Assembly (NCBI GenBank): GCA_037893225.1
Contig: JAZGUH010000406.1
Coordinates: 806,001 to 870,000 of the forward strand
Direction of reading: 5' to 3'
DNA length: 64,000 nt
Source of the DNA: Hippasteria phrygiana
Lineage: Eukaryota > Echinodermata > Asteroidea > Valvatida > Goniasteridae
The notes below the pieces were generated by a model, which ran no database searches, had not been told where the DNA came from, and saw only the letters and a program-made list of their open reading frames with translations. Below, in pieces: positions 49,758 to 60,898 of this stretch. A program made the position numbers and the translations under genes. Every line of letters begins with the position of its first letter. The first letter of the stretch is position 1.

Positions 49758-50141
49758 CATGTACACTCAATGCATACGCGTGATGAATGGGGGCCGGCTC
49801 GCGCAATGTAATGTGCCTCGATCTACGTCACACACTTATGTTAATGAGGGTCCCACTCAGGGGGGCGGAGTAGCTTGGACATACATTTTCAATTTGTTTT
49901 TCTCATATTTAATCTGGGAAATAATTGTATCTGGACACAAAATATCATTGTCAAGATAATATTTTATTGTTTTAAGCAGGAATAATGCAATATAAATCCT
50001 TTATCTTCAAGCAAACTTGAATCCTCGATCCTGATTGGTCGATCCGTGGCAGCTGAGAGTGTGATAAAAACCCATATCACATGGCCTATATACACACTCC
50101 GAATTGCGCTGTTCTAATTCTGCGAATGGCGCGATACGCCG

Positions 50142-50183
50142 AAAACGCAGTGCTGCACAATCCATTGCTAATTCAAAAGCTGC
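50142..50183. repeat. Flanking direct repeat, left
   Basis: A 42-nt sequence starting AAAACGCAGTGCTGCACAAT and ending AAAAGCTGC recurs at 50888-50928 with one base missing. The two copies bracket the second THAP segment. Confidence 0.9.
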
Positions 50184-50888
50184 TTCTCAAACTGGCCGGA
50201 TCACATTTTATTTCATAAACAAATTCATTTATATGTATTAAATGTGAATTAAAAGCCAAACTGGTTCAAGTGAAGTTTTAGTGTGATTATTTGCCGCCCA
50301 AAAATTTACCCCCCCTTTTCTAATTTTGTTGAGATCAAATTGAGGGCGCTGTTTGTGACGTAGACCAAGGCACCGAAATTCATGGATCGACTCGATAGTC
50401 TGGACCCGTAATCGTATACACACTAGGTCTACACGTGCAATTTCGTAAGTTGCAACAACTAACATCGAACTTACCCATATTTTTTCTCTTTTAGCGAAGG
50501 CTCCTTGGGGAATGGGCCGTTTAACTGCTTTTGTTGTACCTTACTCACATCTGGGAACTTTGTTAAGATGGCAGTGGACTTGAGCATATTTTTAATGGTC
50601 ATCCCATGATTTGAAAATACCAGTATCGAAACACGACGGCTCAAAGTGGTCGCTACATAATGCTGAAAAGCTGCTGGGGCCGGACCACTTCGCTCTTGTC
50701 ACCTTCGCTTTCGCCGTCCAAATTCTCCGATATTTCGCATCAGTTAGAAATAAATGAAGGCTTACTCCATCCTTCGTTGTTTTGCTGCACCCAGCAGCCA
50801 CACACCTTGTCGGCATGGCCGAAAAACACTATATTTTGATTAGATTTTGGACGAAGAATTTTCGCCGTTCTGCACACACACGTACGTA
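50181..50888 (-). repeat. Duplicated segment, copy B (THAP-containing)
   Basis: Second copy of 49049-49757, offset about 1132 bp, same orientation. It sits between the two 41/42-nt direct repeats, so this copy is the inserted one. Confidence 0.92.
50475..50816 (-). pseudogene. THAP-domain exon, copy B, same frame break
   Basis: Same protein as copy A from an ATG at 50816 (MPTRCVAAGCSK...CSDHFEPSCF), with the same stop after FKSWDDH and the same downstream frame. The shared break means it existed before the duplication, or that the exon's real 3' end lies before it. Confidence 0.75.
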
Positions 50889-50928
50889 AAACGCAGTGCT
50901 GCACAACCATTGCTAATTCAAAAGCTGC
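50888..50928. repeat. Flanking direct repeat, right
   Basis: Partner of 50142-50183; 41 nt, identical apart from a single missing T. Consistent with a long target duplication or a duplication-by-repair event. Confidence 0.9.
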
Positions 50929-51117
50929 GCGTTTGCGTCCCATGTGGATCGTCACGTCTTCGGCGCACACTTGTTACGTTTTCTAGATAGCTCCCGTTTC
51001 TCCTGCAGGATAGTGCTGGCTGTTAATGGTGTGTGCGTGTACGTGGTACAGGTTTCGCGCACAGCGCCGTGTGTGTTCCATCTTTACTGCGCGTCAAGTT
51101 TGCTTAAAGATAAATTC

Positions 51118-51256
51118 GTTATCCCACTCGCGCTCGTGGAACACGAAAAATGTAGTGCGTCCGTGTCCCATATTCCACCCGGCCTTCGGCCTTGTGGAAT
51201 ATGGGACACGGACGCACTACATTATTCCGTGTTCCACTCGGCGCTCGTGGGATAAC
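51118..51256. mobile_element. Fold-back element, about 60-bp arms
   Basis: The arms begin GTTATCCCAC and meet at a CCGGCCTTCGGCC centre. The inner 35 or so bases of each arm (including TGTAGTGCGTCCGTGTCCCA) are perfectly complementary. The outer part, CCACTCGCGCTCGTGG, is itself imperfectly palindromic. Noncoding. Confidence 0.8.
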
Positions 51257-51450
51257 TTATAAAATCATGTTTCCTTTAATGAATAATGAGCATGAACACT
51301 TATACTTTTGAAAGATCGCATAATTTAAATAAAATAATGGTGTTTTTTATCTTCGTGGAAGCTGCAACTTAATAAAATCATTTCAAACGTTTGCGTAACT
51401 TTATGAATTCAAGATTTCATGAATGGAGTACGCTTTCCATAGAGATGAAT

Positions 51451-51620
51451 AGGGGACTTTTGAGACTCTGGTGGCAGCAGACATACCGGTCCTTTTCCAT
51501 TGTTCCCACCAGTCGTGCGCATGCTCAAAACTACGCTCTCATGCTCAGAACTAAGTGCGCATGCTCAAAACAAAAAAAAGGACCGGCATTACTGCTGCCA
51601 CAAGCGTCTCCAAACTCTCT
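51451..51620. mobile_element. MITE family GGGAGACTTTTGAGACT, copy 2
   Basis: AGGGGACTTTTGAGACTCTG, GGCAGCAGACATACCGGTCC on the left and GGACCGGCAT, CTGCTGCCACAAGCGTCTCC on the right are inverted. The interior has three GCATGCTCA-AAC repeats, unlike copy 1 at 19961. Confidence 0.65.
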
Positions 51621-52826
51621 TATTGGAAATGCATTCCGCGTAATTTTTGCAGCCTTTGAAATTAAGTAAATATCGTTCATTATGTTTCGCAACCAAAGAT
51701 TTATCTGATTAATATGAATGATTTTGTATTCTTGAAGAAATTATGTAAACTAGTGCTGCCATGGTGTGCTCACTGTATATATCGTGTTTACGTAGAAATA
51801 ATCTTGACATTCTACTATGTGCCGTTGATATTTGTGGATATTACATTTTGCAGCATATGAGGGGACCCTCTTTACTCTAGACTACTAGTAACTAGCATGT
51901 ATTGTGAGACAATTAGACTTATTGGGTTCATCTTAGGTGTGATATAGCTTTGGTAATGATCAAAACCAAAATGATTAGTTTCAATCAGAAAGCTTACTGT
52001 TTACAAAGACAATGCCAGTACCAGTCCCCCTGAGAAAAATTGTAGTCTGAAAAGCTGTCATCTTCGAGAAAACTGTATATGAACACCTCTAAAAACACAG
52101 TGATTTATATTTAATTTCAACAATCGAAATACATGAAAAGCGTCCACAAAACCACCATTAAAAGAGAACGATTTTTCACCATTTACTCGTTAATTGGTTG
52201 AGGGATTGAGGTTAACATTCAGAGGTGTGTTATTACATGTTTATGTTGGACACTACATGACGTGTCCAGTGCTACATTTATAAACGAATCATTCAGGGCC
52301 AACATTCCTTGATCGTTTTGTTCAAACGCGTTAATTTACCGTCGTTTTTTTTTCGACCATCTTCTAATAGATAGTTCTACACGGTTTTTACTTGTATGTC
52401 TTATTTGGGACCAAATTGGGGGCGTATATTGGAAGCACTCGATTCCTAGCAAAACTTCTACTGAAAAGAAGGCCATATCGTAGCCTATTCTTATAATTAT
52501 CTTTAAAATGGCAAAAATGAAAAAGTCATGTTTTTTAAACACTCTGAAAGAACGTTTCATTCTGTTTCGAATGTAGTTGTTAGCAATAATGTATTATAGT
52601 TTTGTCTTACTTGTAAAATATTGTGTTTTCATCCAAAGATATTTATTGTTCCGTGTATGTGATTTCCTTAAAACAGTGTTAATTATTAAGGTCTGGGCTG
52701 TCATTACTCAAATATTTAAATGAAGTACACATTTTGATAACAGATTTGTCCTTTTTAATAATTAACATTTTCTGATATGTATAATGCGTGCCGATTTCTA
52801 AAAATTCGGTATTGTGATTGTCTAAA
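51621..52826. other. Noncoding, nothing recognised
   Basis: A/T-rich sequence without a supported gene, repeat or RNA. Confidence 0.5.
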
Positions 52827-53228
52827 GCTCTTTTCACACTAGAACCTCTCAATCCGTGTTGAACTCAACCCCGCGCTTAACCCTGCGTCGTTTCACACTT
52901 AATTCGTGCAAACCGAGCTTATTTCGCTTCCCGAACTGGGCGGCTTCAACCCGGAGATGAGCATCAACGATTAACACTTGTGCAGAAAAAAAATGTCCAC
53001 GACTCTCAACCCGGGGCGAACCCAAGGGTTGAAAAATCTCAACCCTGGTCTGGAGCAGGGTTGAGTTCAACCAAGGGCGAAATCAATCCCGAGGTATAGA
53101 CGGGGCTTGGCGCGGAGTTGAACAATTTCAATTGTGAAACTTATTTTCAACCCCGCATAATTATTTTCAACCCCCCGTCAACCTCGCGCCAACCCCGAGA
53201 TTTGTCTATATTATGAAAAGGCTTAAGT
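52827..53228. mobile_element. Probable MITE rich in CAACCC motifs
   Basis: The left end AAAGCTCTTTTCACACT and right end ATTATGAAAAGGCTTAA are imperfect inverted repeats. The interior repeats CAACCCCG/CGGGGTTGA in both orientations. Confidence 0.5.
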
Positions 53229-53272
53229 GTATAGAATTTATACGTGATTAAATATTGACAAAGTTAATGTAA

Positions 53273-53760
53273 TTACACTGTTAAAAATTACGTTGTGGTA
53301 CAACGATTTACAGAGTTTACTTCTGTATAACCACATAGAAACTCTGTTACAAACATTTTCCTTGTATATCAACAACTGCGCAATTGTAAATTGTACATGT
53401 ACAAAGAAGTTCTGCAATTATACAATGCTCCTTTGTTGACTTGTTCATTCAAATAGAATCTTCTGTTATCCAACATAAATCTCATTATGCGGCAGCTGAC
53501 CAATCACAATTGAGGAAATTTGTGTGCCCAAAAGTCATGTAAAATTGCTGTTTTTAAGTCCAAAAGCATATTTTCTGGATCATAATAGGTAATTTGTCAA
53601 GCAATTTATGTACAAAATTACTTTTATGCAAACATTATTAAATAATGTCGTAATTACATCACCGTTTATGTTTAAAACAAATCAAAACGGTTGATGGGGA
53701 ACCATGATTTCATAATGGCTCGACCGAATGAAAATAAAACCAAAATGCGCTTTACTATCA
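53273..53760. mobile_element. Relative of the 16681 element, copy 2
   Basis: Starts at a CACTGTTAAAAATTACG end. The stretch 53483-53760 aligns with 16765-17040 (CTCATTATGCGGCAGCTGAC, GAGGAAATTTGTGTG, CATGATTTCATAATGGC). The right end was not defined. Confidence 0.55.
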
Positions 53761-53917
53761 TATGTACATGTATATGTAATAGTAGGATCTATATGGGCAC
53801 ATGTACACCGTAGTAATGTATAGGATTATATAGGATTAAACAGTATTTACAATGTACAAATGTATTTACAATGTCTAAAATTAAAAACCGATATGTAGAT
53901 GCGCAGAAAAGTCTACA

Positions 53918-54540
53918 TATTTATTTATTTATTTATTTATTTATTACATTTCTTTAACCAGGGTGTGCCCAAACAGTTTAAAACTGGTTTCCATTGGGGC
54001 CCTGCATATTATTAGTTAAAGCTGAATATTTACACATTCATACAAAATATTTAAACAAATACAATAATGTTTACACAAATGAATCTATTTTCGGGTAACT
54101 TTTCAACTCTCCAGAAGCCTATTGCTGATTTACGGAATGGGCGAAAAACCCGCGAAAAAAACCTTTTAGGGTGAAAAACAAGGGGAAATTCCCATCCGGT
54201 TCCAAAGTATTCTGGCAACCACGTTTATAACTCCGCAGATCAGCGTAAATGACAGAAATATCACTGATAGATGGCTTTACGTAGCTCCGATTTAAATGTA
54301 CTTAAGGAGTTTATGGTTTCATTTGTTCAGGCAGATTATTCCATATACTGGCACCACTCACAGCGAAACTTGTCACGTAGCATTCCTTTTTGGCGAAAGG
54401 AACTTTCAGTGCCATTTGGGTCGATTGTCGTGTTTCACGAATCACTGTAAGTGGTGTGAACAGATTTGTCATGTACAAAGGAGTCATTTTGTTAAGGCTT
54501 TTGAAAACAAACATAGCCTTTTTTGACTGTGATAGCACAG
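53918..54540 (-). mobile_element. LINE 3'-end fragment
   Basis: Minus strand: KAMFVFKSLNKMTPLYMTNL and SFAVSGASIWNNLPEQM are the C-terminal end of a CR1/L2-type LINE protein. A 3' UTR follows, and an (ATTT)n-type tail at 53918-53945. 5'-truncated. Confidence 0.75.
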
Positions 54541-55301
54541 AATATTTTGTTAGTACACAAAATGCCTCTGTGAATGTACAATTTCATTGTAAAAATACGA
54601 ACCGTTCTCTGTTAATGTACAGATCATCTCTGTACATACACACAGCCCTTGTAATGCCGATTGACATAATATTTTTTGGGTGAAATAACAGAGAATGTTT
54701 TAACAGTGTATGTGCATGTATATGAAGATTGTTTAAGTCGTATTTCATTCACGATTAGCCGAAAATGTGCTAAATATATGTGTATTTGGTATTTACGAAG
54801 AAGTTCGATCACTGCATATATTTGATGAACTTACCACTCAAAATTGTTACAAACAAAGGACTGCGTGGGTTTTCTTTTGTTAGATGTTCATAGTGCTAGC
54901 CCTTTTTTTTCCGGCTCACGGACAGTTTATATTACTTTACTATTTTATACTAAGTTTTGCAGTCAGTACGTAAACAAAATCAAGTTGATTGAGTATTCGG
55001 ATTCACCCAATCTATGACAGCCAATAGTCCCGAAAATGGAGTACCTCTTTATGGCTTTTTACTGGTCAGTATTTGTGCATGATCAGTTAAAGTGCTTTTT
55101 AAAAAAATCCAAGAGTAATACTTTAAAAAGCCACTTTCGTGTTGAATGATGGGGTGTTTAATGAAGGCTGAGTTGGGGATAAGTCGACCCTTTTTAGTTA
55201 TTAGTTGCTTTGCTTTGCCATCGGTCGCCATGCCAACGGCTAAGTAAAGGGCAGTGGAAAGCATACTCACGCAATTTAGAGTCATTTTACAAAATGTATA
55301 A
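54541..55301. other. Noncoding, nothing recognised
   Basis: No supported gene or repeat apart from possible LINE-derived sequence next to 54540. Confidence 0.4.
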
Positions 55302-55450
55302 GGCCGTGTCCGAATTACTTGGCTGCGGCGTAAAATTACACACAATGTCTGTGGCATTGTCCTCGGACGTATTGGGGAAGTACGACTGAGTGACAGCCCC
55401 ATAGACTTGTGTGCAATTTCAAGCCGTAGTCAAATAATTCGGGCACGGGC
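55302..55450. mobile_element. PIF/Harbinger-like MITE, copy 2
   Basis: Ends GGCCGTGTCCGAATTACTTG and TAATTCGGGCACGGGC-type inverse, with TAA at 55299-55301 and 55451-55453. The 3-bp TAA duplication and GGCC terminus fit PIF/Harbinger. Related to 3494-3616. Confidence 0.75.
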
Positions 55451-55561
55451 TAATTAACCATACGGGAAGTTCACAAAAAGTGGTCTGACATGGCAGATTA
55501 TACATCAGCGACAGGAAAAGATCGAAGGCTGTTTCTATAGGAGAGGGGGTGGGCTGGGGAA

Positions 55562-55698
55562 CACAGAGAAAAACGTTGTTTAAACTTTTAAACAACCCCG
55601 GGTTGTTCATGTGCCCTGCTTAAACAACCAACTTGTTTAAGCAGGGCACATGAACAACCCGGGGTTGTTTAAAAGTTTAAACAACGTTTTTCTCTGTG
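55562..55698. mobile_element. Perfect 137-bp palindrome
   Basis: Arms 55562-55627 and 55633-55698 are perfectly complementary over 66 bp, with a 5-nt loop CCAAC. It starts CACAGAGAAAAACGTTG. Probably a young fold-back MITE. No target duplication longer than AA is visible. Confidence 0.92.
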
Positions 55699-56780
55699 AA
55701 GTGTAGGGCCGCACAGATTTGTTTTACCCGTAAAAGCAAGCTAGAAATGCAGGGAGTCGCGCTGGACAGATTTTAAAATTGAGTAATCGTAAAGGAAAAA
55801 GAAATCACCTTGGAGTTTTAAGAGCCACGCAATTGAGGATATAAAAAATGAAGGTCTCAGCTTTGAATGGAACTAGGCTTCCATTTGGATAATATTAGAC
55901 TTAACAGTTGCTCTATTTTGGAATGGAATGGAATGGAGCGGCAACTCAAAAGGGGACCTTTGCAATTTGGGCTCGGAACTTCTTCGGGGCAGTCATGTTT
56001 GGAAGGTAATATCAAACAAAAGTCATAACCTTACCCATTTATTTATTTCTATTTAGTTATTTATTTATTATCGACATTATCGATCACTTTGCATGTGCAA
56101 TACTACCGTATTTCATAGTGACAATATTTCACGCTACACCGGAACGGCCGGATCCGCTTTTTAAAATGAACACTCTACAGGTTAGGCTTTAATAAGCAGC
56201 TGTTGGGGTTGGTCTTCTTTTGAGGGAATATCAGCCAAAATTGTGGTCACCCTGCTGGAAATTGTAAAGAATACCAAACATGAGGGTCAAGCTTTATTGT
56301 AGTACATGTAACACGTTCGTATTTAACTGTTGATTTTCATGTTTGCCTTTTTAAAGATATAAGATAAAAATGTTTCTACTTTTCCGTAAAAATGAAAAGT
56401 CTTGGCTACAAATCGATATCAGGCAATAGAGGAATCCCACAACGACGAGTTTATAGCGCCGATCTGCGCACTTCCGCGTTTGAAAACGAGGATCTCAATG
56501 TCAGAGTAAACAACTTTATGCTGATCCTGCGCCTGCGCTGCCTTCTATGGCCTGATTAATTTATGCATGAATGAATGTGCTGAAAAGCGTTGTTTTGTTT
56601 GCCACTGCCATTCTCGCTTTCAACCCGGAAGTGCGCAGAAGGGGCTAATGTGAAATTCCTCTATGTAGCCTCAAATTTGGCCCCAAATAAGACATGCATG
56701 CAAAACCACGAGTAACCTAACAATAGAAAAGTATTAATGAAAAACGACAGTTAAATGCAAACGTGTTATGTATATAGCTT
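55699..56780. other. Noncoding; partial element relative
   Basis: 56090-56165 (GCAATACTACCGTATTTCAT, CACGCTACACCGG) matches the interior of the MITE at 56781-57102 in inverted orientation. Otherwise nothing recognised. Confidence 0.45.
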
Positions 56781-57102
56781 AGGGCCTGTTTGTTTCACAC
56801 AGATCTGAATCTCGATCAGTACGTGATCCCTGCTTTGGTTCACTCACACCAGATCACGACGAATGGATGGAGCGAACAGCGGTTGGATCACTGATCAGCT
56901 GATCGAAATCCGGTGTAGCGTGAATTTCAGTCACTATGAAATACGGGCTCATTGGTAGTATTGCGCATGCCTAAGTGAAGATAATTAGGAGAGTGGCCGG
57001 TCACGTGAGAGGGTGTAACCAATAATAGGGAAAATGAGTGCGATTTTCATAGGAGTCTGATTTTCATATGATATCGGATCTATGTGAAACAAACAGGCCC
57101 TA
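56781..57102. mobile_element. MITE with AGGGCCTGTTTGTTTCACA ends
   Basis: AGGGCCTGTTTGTTTCACA at the left and TGTGAAACAAACAGGCCCTA at the right are inverted. About 322 bp, noncoding. GGGCC ends suggest PIF/Harbinger, but the target duplication is unclear. Confidence 0.65.
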
Positions 57103-58111
57103 CGTCACCTGTGAAAGTTACACGTATTTTCCACAATCATTTTGAAGTTGGGACATTCGAGTTTGTATGGAAGTTTAATTACAGGTGTGTACTCTCAAGG
57201 TCGTGCATTTTGATGACTGCACACCTCGTTCCATTGTTGATTGGTCGCCATGGCCATTGCTTTTTGATAATAGAGGCATTGGAATTTGACAATCTCACGA
57301 AAGGTTTTTATGGATGTGGGCAAAAAGCGCCCATGTATATAGCAATGCATGCAAATTATACCTCCGGCAGTGCAAAGAAACAACTTTTTTTTCAGGATGA
57401 TCTGTTTTAATTTATGTTAAAAATTTAAGCAAGGCAAAGCCGACCGCCCTGTATGTGCAGACACTTGGGGACCCTGATTTAGGAGTTTAACTTGAATAAA
57501 TGTACGACAGCAATATTTGCACGTTAACACAATGTTTCAGGTCCTTTGGAGCAATTGTTAGGAGTATATGCATTGTTTTCTTTATGAAAATTGTCATATT
57601 CATGAGGCAAAGCATGATGTCACCGGGTGCGCAACACATATCTTCATTGTGTACAAACAATCGGCAAGAATTCCTCTCATTTTTGAGGATTTGTGTGTTT
57701 AGTTCAATAGACTTTTTCACCAACGTAACCACCGTGAAATGTGAGCTAAACCACCACGTGTTACACTGAGTTTGTATAGCTATTCAAACCGTGGACCTTT
57801 AACAAAGACGACAATAGGTTCCACGATTTAGTCAAGGTCCACGATTGAAAATCGTGTACAAAACATATGGAAGGGCTTCCGAAAAAAGTTGAAGTATAAA
57901 CAAAAGAGGAACAATGGGAGGTCTGCGATTGCCGGTGTTTACACACTTGTGTGAGTGGGTTAGGCTATACGAGAGAGGACTTGGGACAATGGGGGATTAG
58001 GGATAACAATGACACCGAGGACATGGTCAAGGTCCTCGGGAGAATTTTGTGTACAAACCTTATGGGAGCTGTTCGGAAAACAAAGGGAACAAAAGAAGGG
58101 TTCCATTCATG
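57103..58111. other. Noncoding with a diverged duplication
   Basis: 57828-57895 and 58020-58090 resemble each other (GTCAAGGTCC, TCGTGTACAAA-C-TATGG-AG, TTCCGAAAA). No supported gene. Confidence 0.4.
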
Positions 58112-58119
58112 GTCCTCAG

Positions 58120-58290
58120 CAGTGGCGTAGTCAGGCTCTTCCTAGAGGGGGGGGGGGGGGGGGAAACGGGGGGCATGGCTATTTTCAAGGGGGAAAATTC
58201 GCTATAGTAACGCATATAGTAACGCATATCCCAATTTTCCAGAGGGGGGGAGTTTCCCCCCTTGCCCCCCCCCCCTTGGCTACGCCACTG
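58120..58290. mobile_element. hAT-type MITE, copy 2
   Basis: CAGTGGCGTAGTCAG to TGGCTACGCCACTG, 171 bp, bounded by a perfect 8-bp duplication GTCCTCAG at 58112-58119 and 58291-58298. Interior homologous to copy 1 (772-974) in reverse orientation, including the doubled ATAGTAACGCAT motif. Confidence 0.88.
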
Positions 58291-58298
58291 GTCCTCAG

Positions 58299-59029
58299 TA
58301 GTATAGGAAAACGCACATGTGTACGCTTGACTGGTCTACTTGACCTTGATGCTTGGTGCTTGATGCTTGAATAAACACTTCATCAGCATTACTATGCGGT
58401 CCATGAAGACATGAGACATGGTCTATAATTCGTCTTGAATCCATTTCAAACCAGCATTTCAAACCAGCATTTCTCCCAAACATTTTTGATGGGTGATTTT
58501 TTTGGAGATTGTTGTATTGCTGTTACGTTCTTTCGGCGAGGAGTTCCTTTTATCACAAATCCAAAAAAGCGTTTGCTTTAATGACATAATTGGAAGATTT
58601 AAAAAAAAATTGAAAACCATCGCCTTCTTTTTACATTAAATGAAAACAAGGGTTTATATCAGACATTGTTTCTATATGTGAAAACAAGTAGGGCTGGATA
58701 ATAATATTTTAATTTAAAATATCAAGTATTACGTTTTACTGCATGATATTTTAAATTAGAATATTGGCACACACAAAATCCGGCAAAGGAAATGAGCTGG
58801 GCCTCTAAAGGATTTGCATGAGATATTTAATGCTTGCTACAAGGCTGTCCTGTTACGGTATTTTATGAAACGAACAATTAAATAATAAGTTTCCAGTCGC
58901 AGTTGTAACTTGTTATGCTTACAAGGCAACAAACACAGGCATGTTTGAGAGCATGCTTAACCTTAAATGTAGTGTACACGATTGGTAATCCTCCATTTTG
59001 TTTACTGAATTATTACGAAATACCTCACT
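58299..59029. other. Noncoding, nothing recognised
   Basis: A short GCTTGATGCTTGATGCTTGA repeat near 58350-58370 is the only visible structure. Confidence 0.45.
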
Positions 59030-59680
59030 ACGTTGCAACAACGTTGTGAAAGAGTTCCGTATCCGGTCATCACAATTTGTTTAGGACTCTGGGTTCGAGG
59101 GACTGTAAGGCTTTGAACATTGCTAGGAGCTCCAAGTGATTGATGTGCAATTCGCGGTCTTTCGCTGACCAAGTGCTGGCCACTGTTTGGTCGTCCAGAT
59201 GAGCTCCCCAACCCTGCCTTGATGGATCCGTTGGGCAGGGGCAAAGAAAGACCACTCCACATCGAAGGTTGTCCTGGGATAGCCACCAGAGAAGCTGATC
59301 CTGGATCCTGGAGAGGTCGGAAGTGATAGTACAAGAGATGAAGCTCTATCGGACGCATGTGCATCCTGCACCAAGGGACCAGGTCCACCAGACTTGCTAT
59401 GAGGAGCCATGCCTTGGCTGGAAGGGTTGGCGAGGACATGACAACTCTGATGCAACCCCATTGTCTGACATCGCTCCGAAGTTGGCTTTGCTCTGAATGT
59501 TGCCAAGTTCAGAATAGTCTCAAGGTAGGTTGGTTGCGAAGGAATCAAAGAAGATTTCTCGGTGTTGATTATGAAACCCAGGTCGGTGGTAAGTTGAACT
59601 GTCTGTAGGAGGGCTCTCTTCGTATATTGCGACGTGGGACCCACTATAACCCAATCATTTAATTTCGCATACATTTAATT
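59030..59680 (-). mobile_element. DIRS-like retroelement fragment (RT/RNase H)
   Basis: Minus strand: NDWVIVGPTSQ-TKRALLQTV, then LTTDLGFIINTEKSSLIPSQ, resembles the palm to thumb of DIRS-type reverse transcriptases (usual YxDDW, here KLND). After a frame change, PTDPSRQGWGAHLDDQT and ELHINHLELLAMFKAL match the DIRS RNase H (HINxLELxA). Truncated at both ends with frame breaks. No tyrosine recombinase is seen in the window. Confidence 0.65.
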
Positions 59681-60360
59681 CGCATAGTTTAAATTGAGAT
59701 ATAAAGGCCATGTGGAGGTGGCAACACCTGAAAAGCATAGCTTGTAGTAGGCATGCCTTTTAACAGACGAACTATTTGATATGAAAAACAACTATTACGT
59801 GGCTACGAGTAGGATTACATTACATAAGATACAATTTTAGTTTGCCTTTAAAAATATTATATTACCTTGAACATCTGAGAGAGAATTGTAAATTATAACA
59901 TAGTTTAGGTCCGGAGTATACTTAATACTGTATATTGCACAGTGGGGCGTTTATGGGTAAAAGGAGGACGTTGGACTTTTTAGTTTAGGACCAAAGACAG
60001 CCCCATATAAGGGGTAATTTTGCCCCAGAAGTTGTTTTAGACATGTTTAGAGATCAACAGACTGATAATTTTTAAGATAGTATCAGATTTTGGAAAAAAA
60101 TGATAATTTTCACTCTATTAACGATAAGTTAATTCTGTTTTACTTTTCAGAAAAGTCAACTTAGCACAACACAAGGAAGTTTCTTTATAGCTAGCTATAA
60201 CATATATTATACCGTCGATCACAGGTAAACACAACAATGGTTTGTATTTAAACGTCTTCACCAACGTACCACAGCCATTTCCCCTCTCAGTCGTATAGAA
60301 TAAACTGTCTCCGATATTCTTAATCTGTTGTAGGCCAATATAACATTTATCGTGGCCCGA
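59681..60360. other. Noncoding, nothing recognised
   Basis: A/T-rich sequence without supported features. Confidence 0.45.
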
Positions 60361-60364
60361 AAGG

Positions 60365-60590
60365 GACATCGCACAACGCAGATTTCTGCGCAGATATTTG
60401 CGATGTCAAACGTTTTATCGCACATTTCTGCGCAGATTTCTGCGATGTCGCACATTTTATTGCAGATTTCTACGCAGATATTTGCAATGTCGTACTTTTT
60501 ATCGCACATTTCTTTGCAGATTTCGGCCGCGGATTCGGCCGCGGATTCAGCCGTGGATTCCACCGCAGATTCCGCCGCAGATTCAAAATC
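60365..60590. repeat. 21-nt-like repeat (GCGCAGAT-TTTGCGATGTCG)
   Basis: Imperfect repeats of CGCA-ATTTCTGCGCAGAT and GCGATGTC with spacing near multiples of three, followed by GCGGATTCGGCC repeats. Both strands are open and give repetitive peptides, a simple consequence of the unit length. An inverted relative lies at 60808-60898. Confidence 0.6.
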
Positions 60591-60807
60591 TCAAACGCAT
60601 CAAGTAAAAGGTGGTCAACAAAGTGTGCTTTTTATACAAGTTTATACAAGTGTGGGTTTCATCAAAAAATGTTTTAAGGTTTTAACAAAATTAGCATAGT
60701 CTAAATAACGAATCTATTTGCATGCTCAAAATTTACAGAAGACCGAATACGTTCACTAATTAGCTTCTAATTAAAGGGCTAATGAGAACTTTTCATTCAA
60801 AAGAAAT

Positions 60808-60898
60808 GTGCGATAAAATTTACGACATCGCAAATATCTGCGCAGAAATCCGCAAAGAAATGTGTGATTAAATGTACGACATCGCAAATATCTGCGCG
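60808..60898. repeat. Inverted relative of the 60365 repeat
   Basis: GTGCGATAAAATTTACGACA and ATCGCAAATATCTGCGCAGA repeat twice. The unit is the reverse complement of that at 60365-60590, which makes a large inverted pair about 220 bases apart. Confidence 0.6.

Noticed and set aside
55562..55698. MicroRNA precursor
   Set aside because: Perfect 66-bp arms without bulges look like a fold-back transposon rather than a processed pri-miRNA; no expression data.
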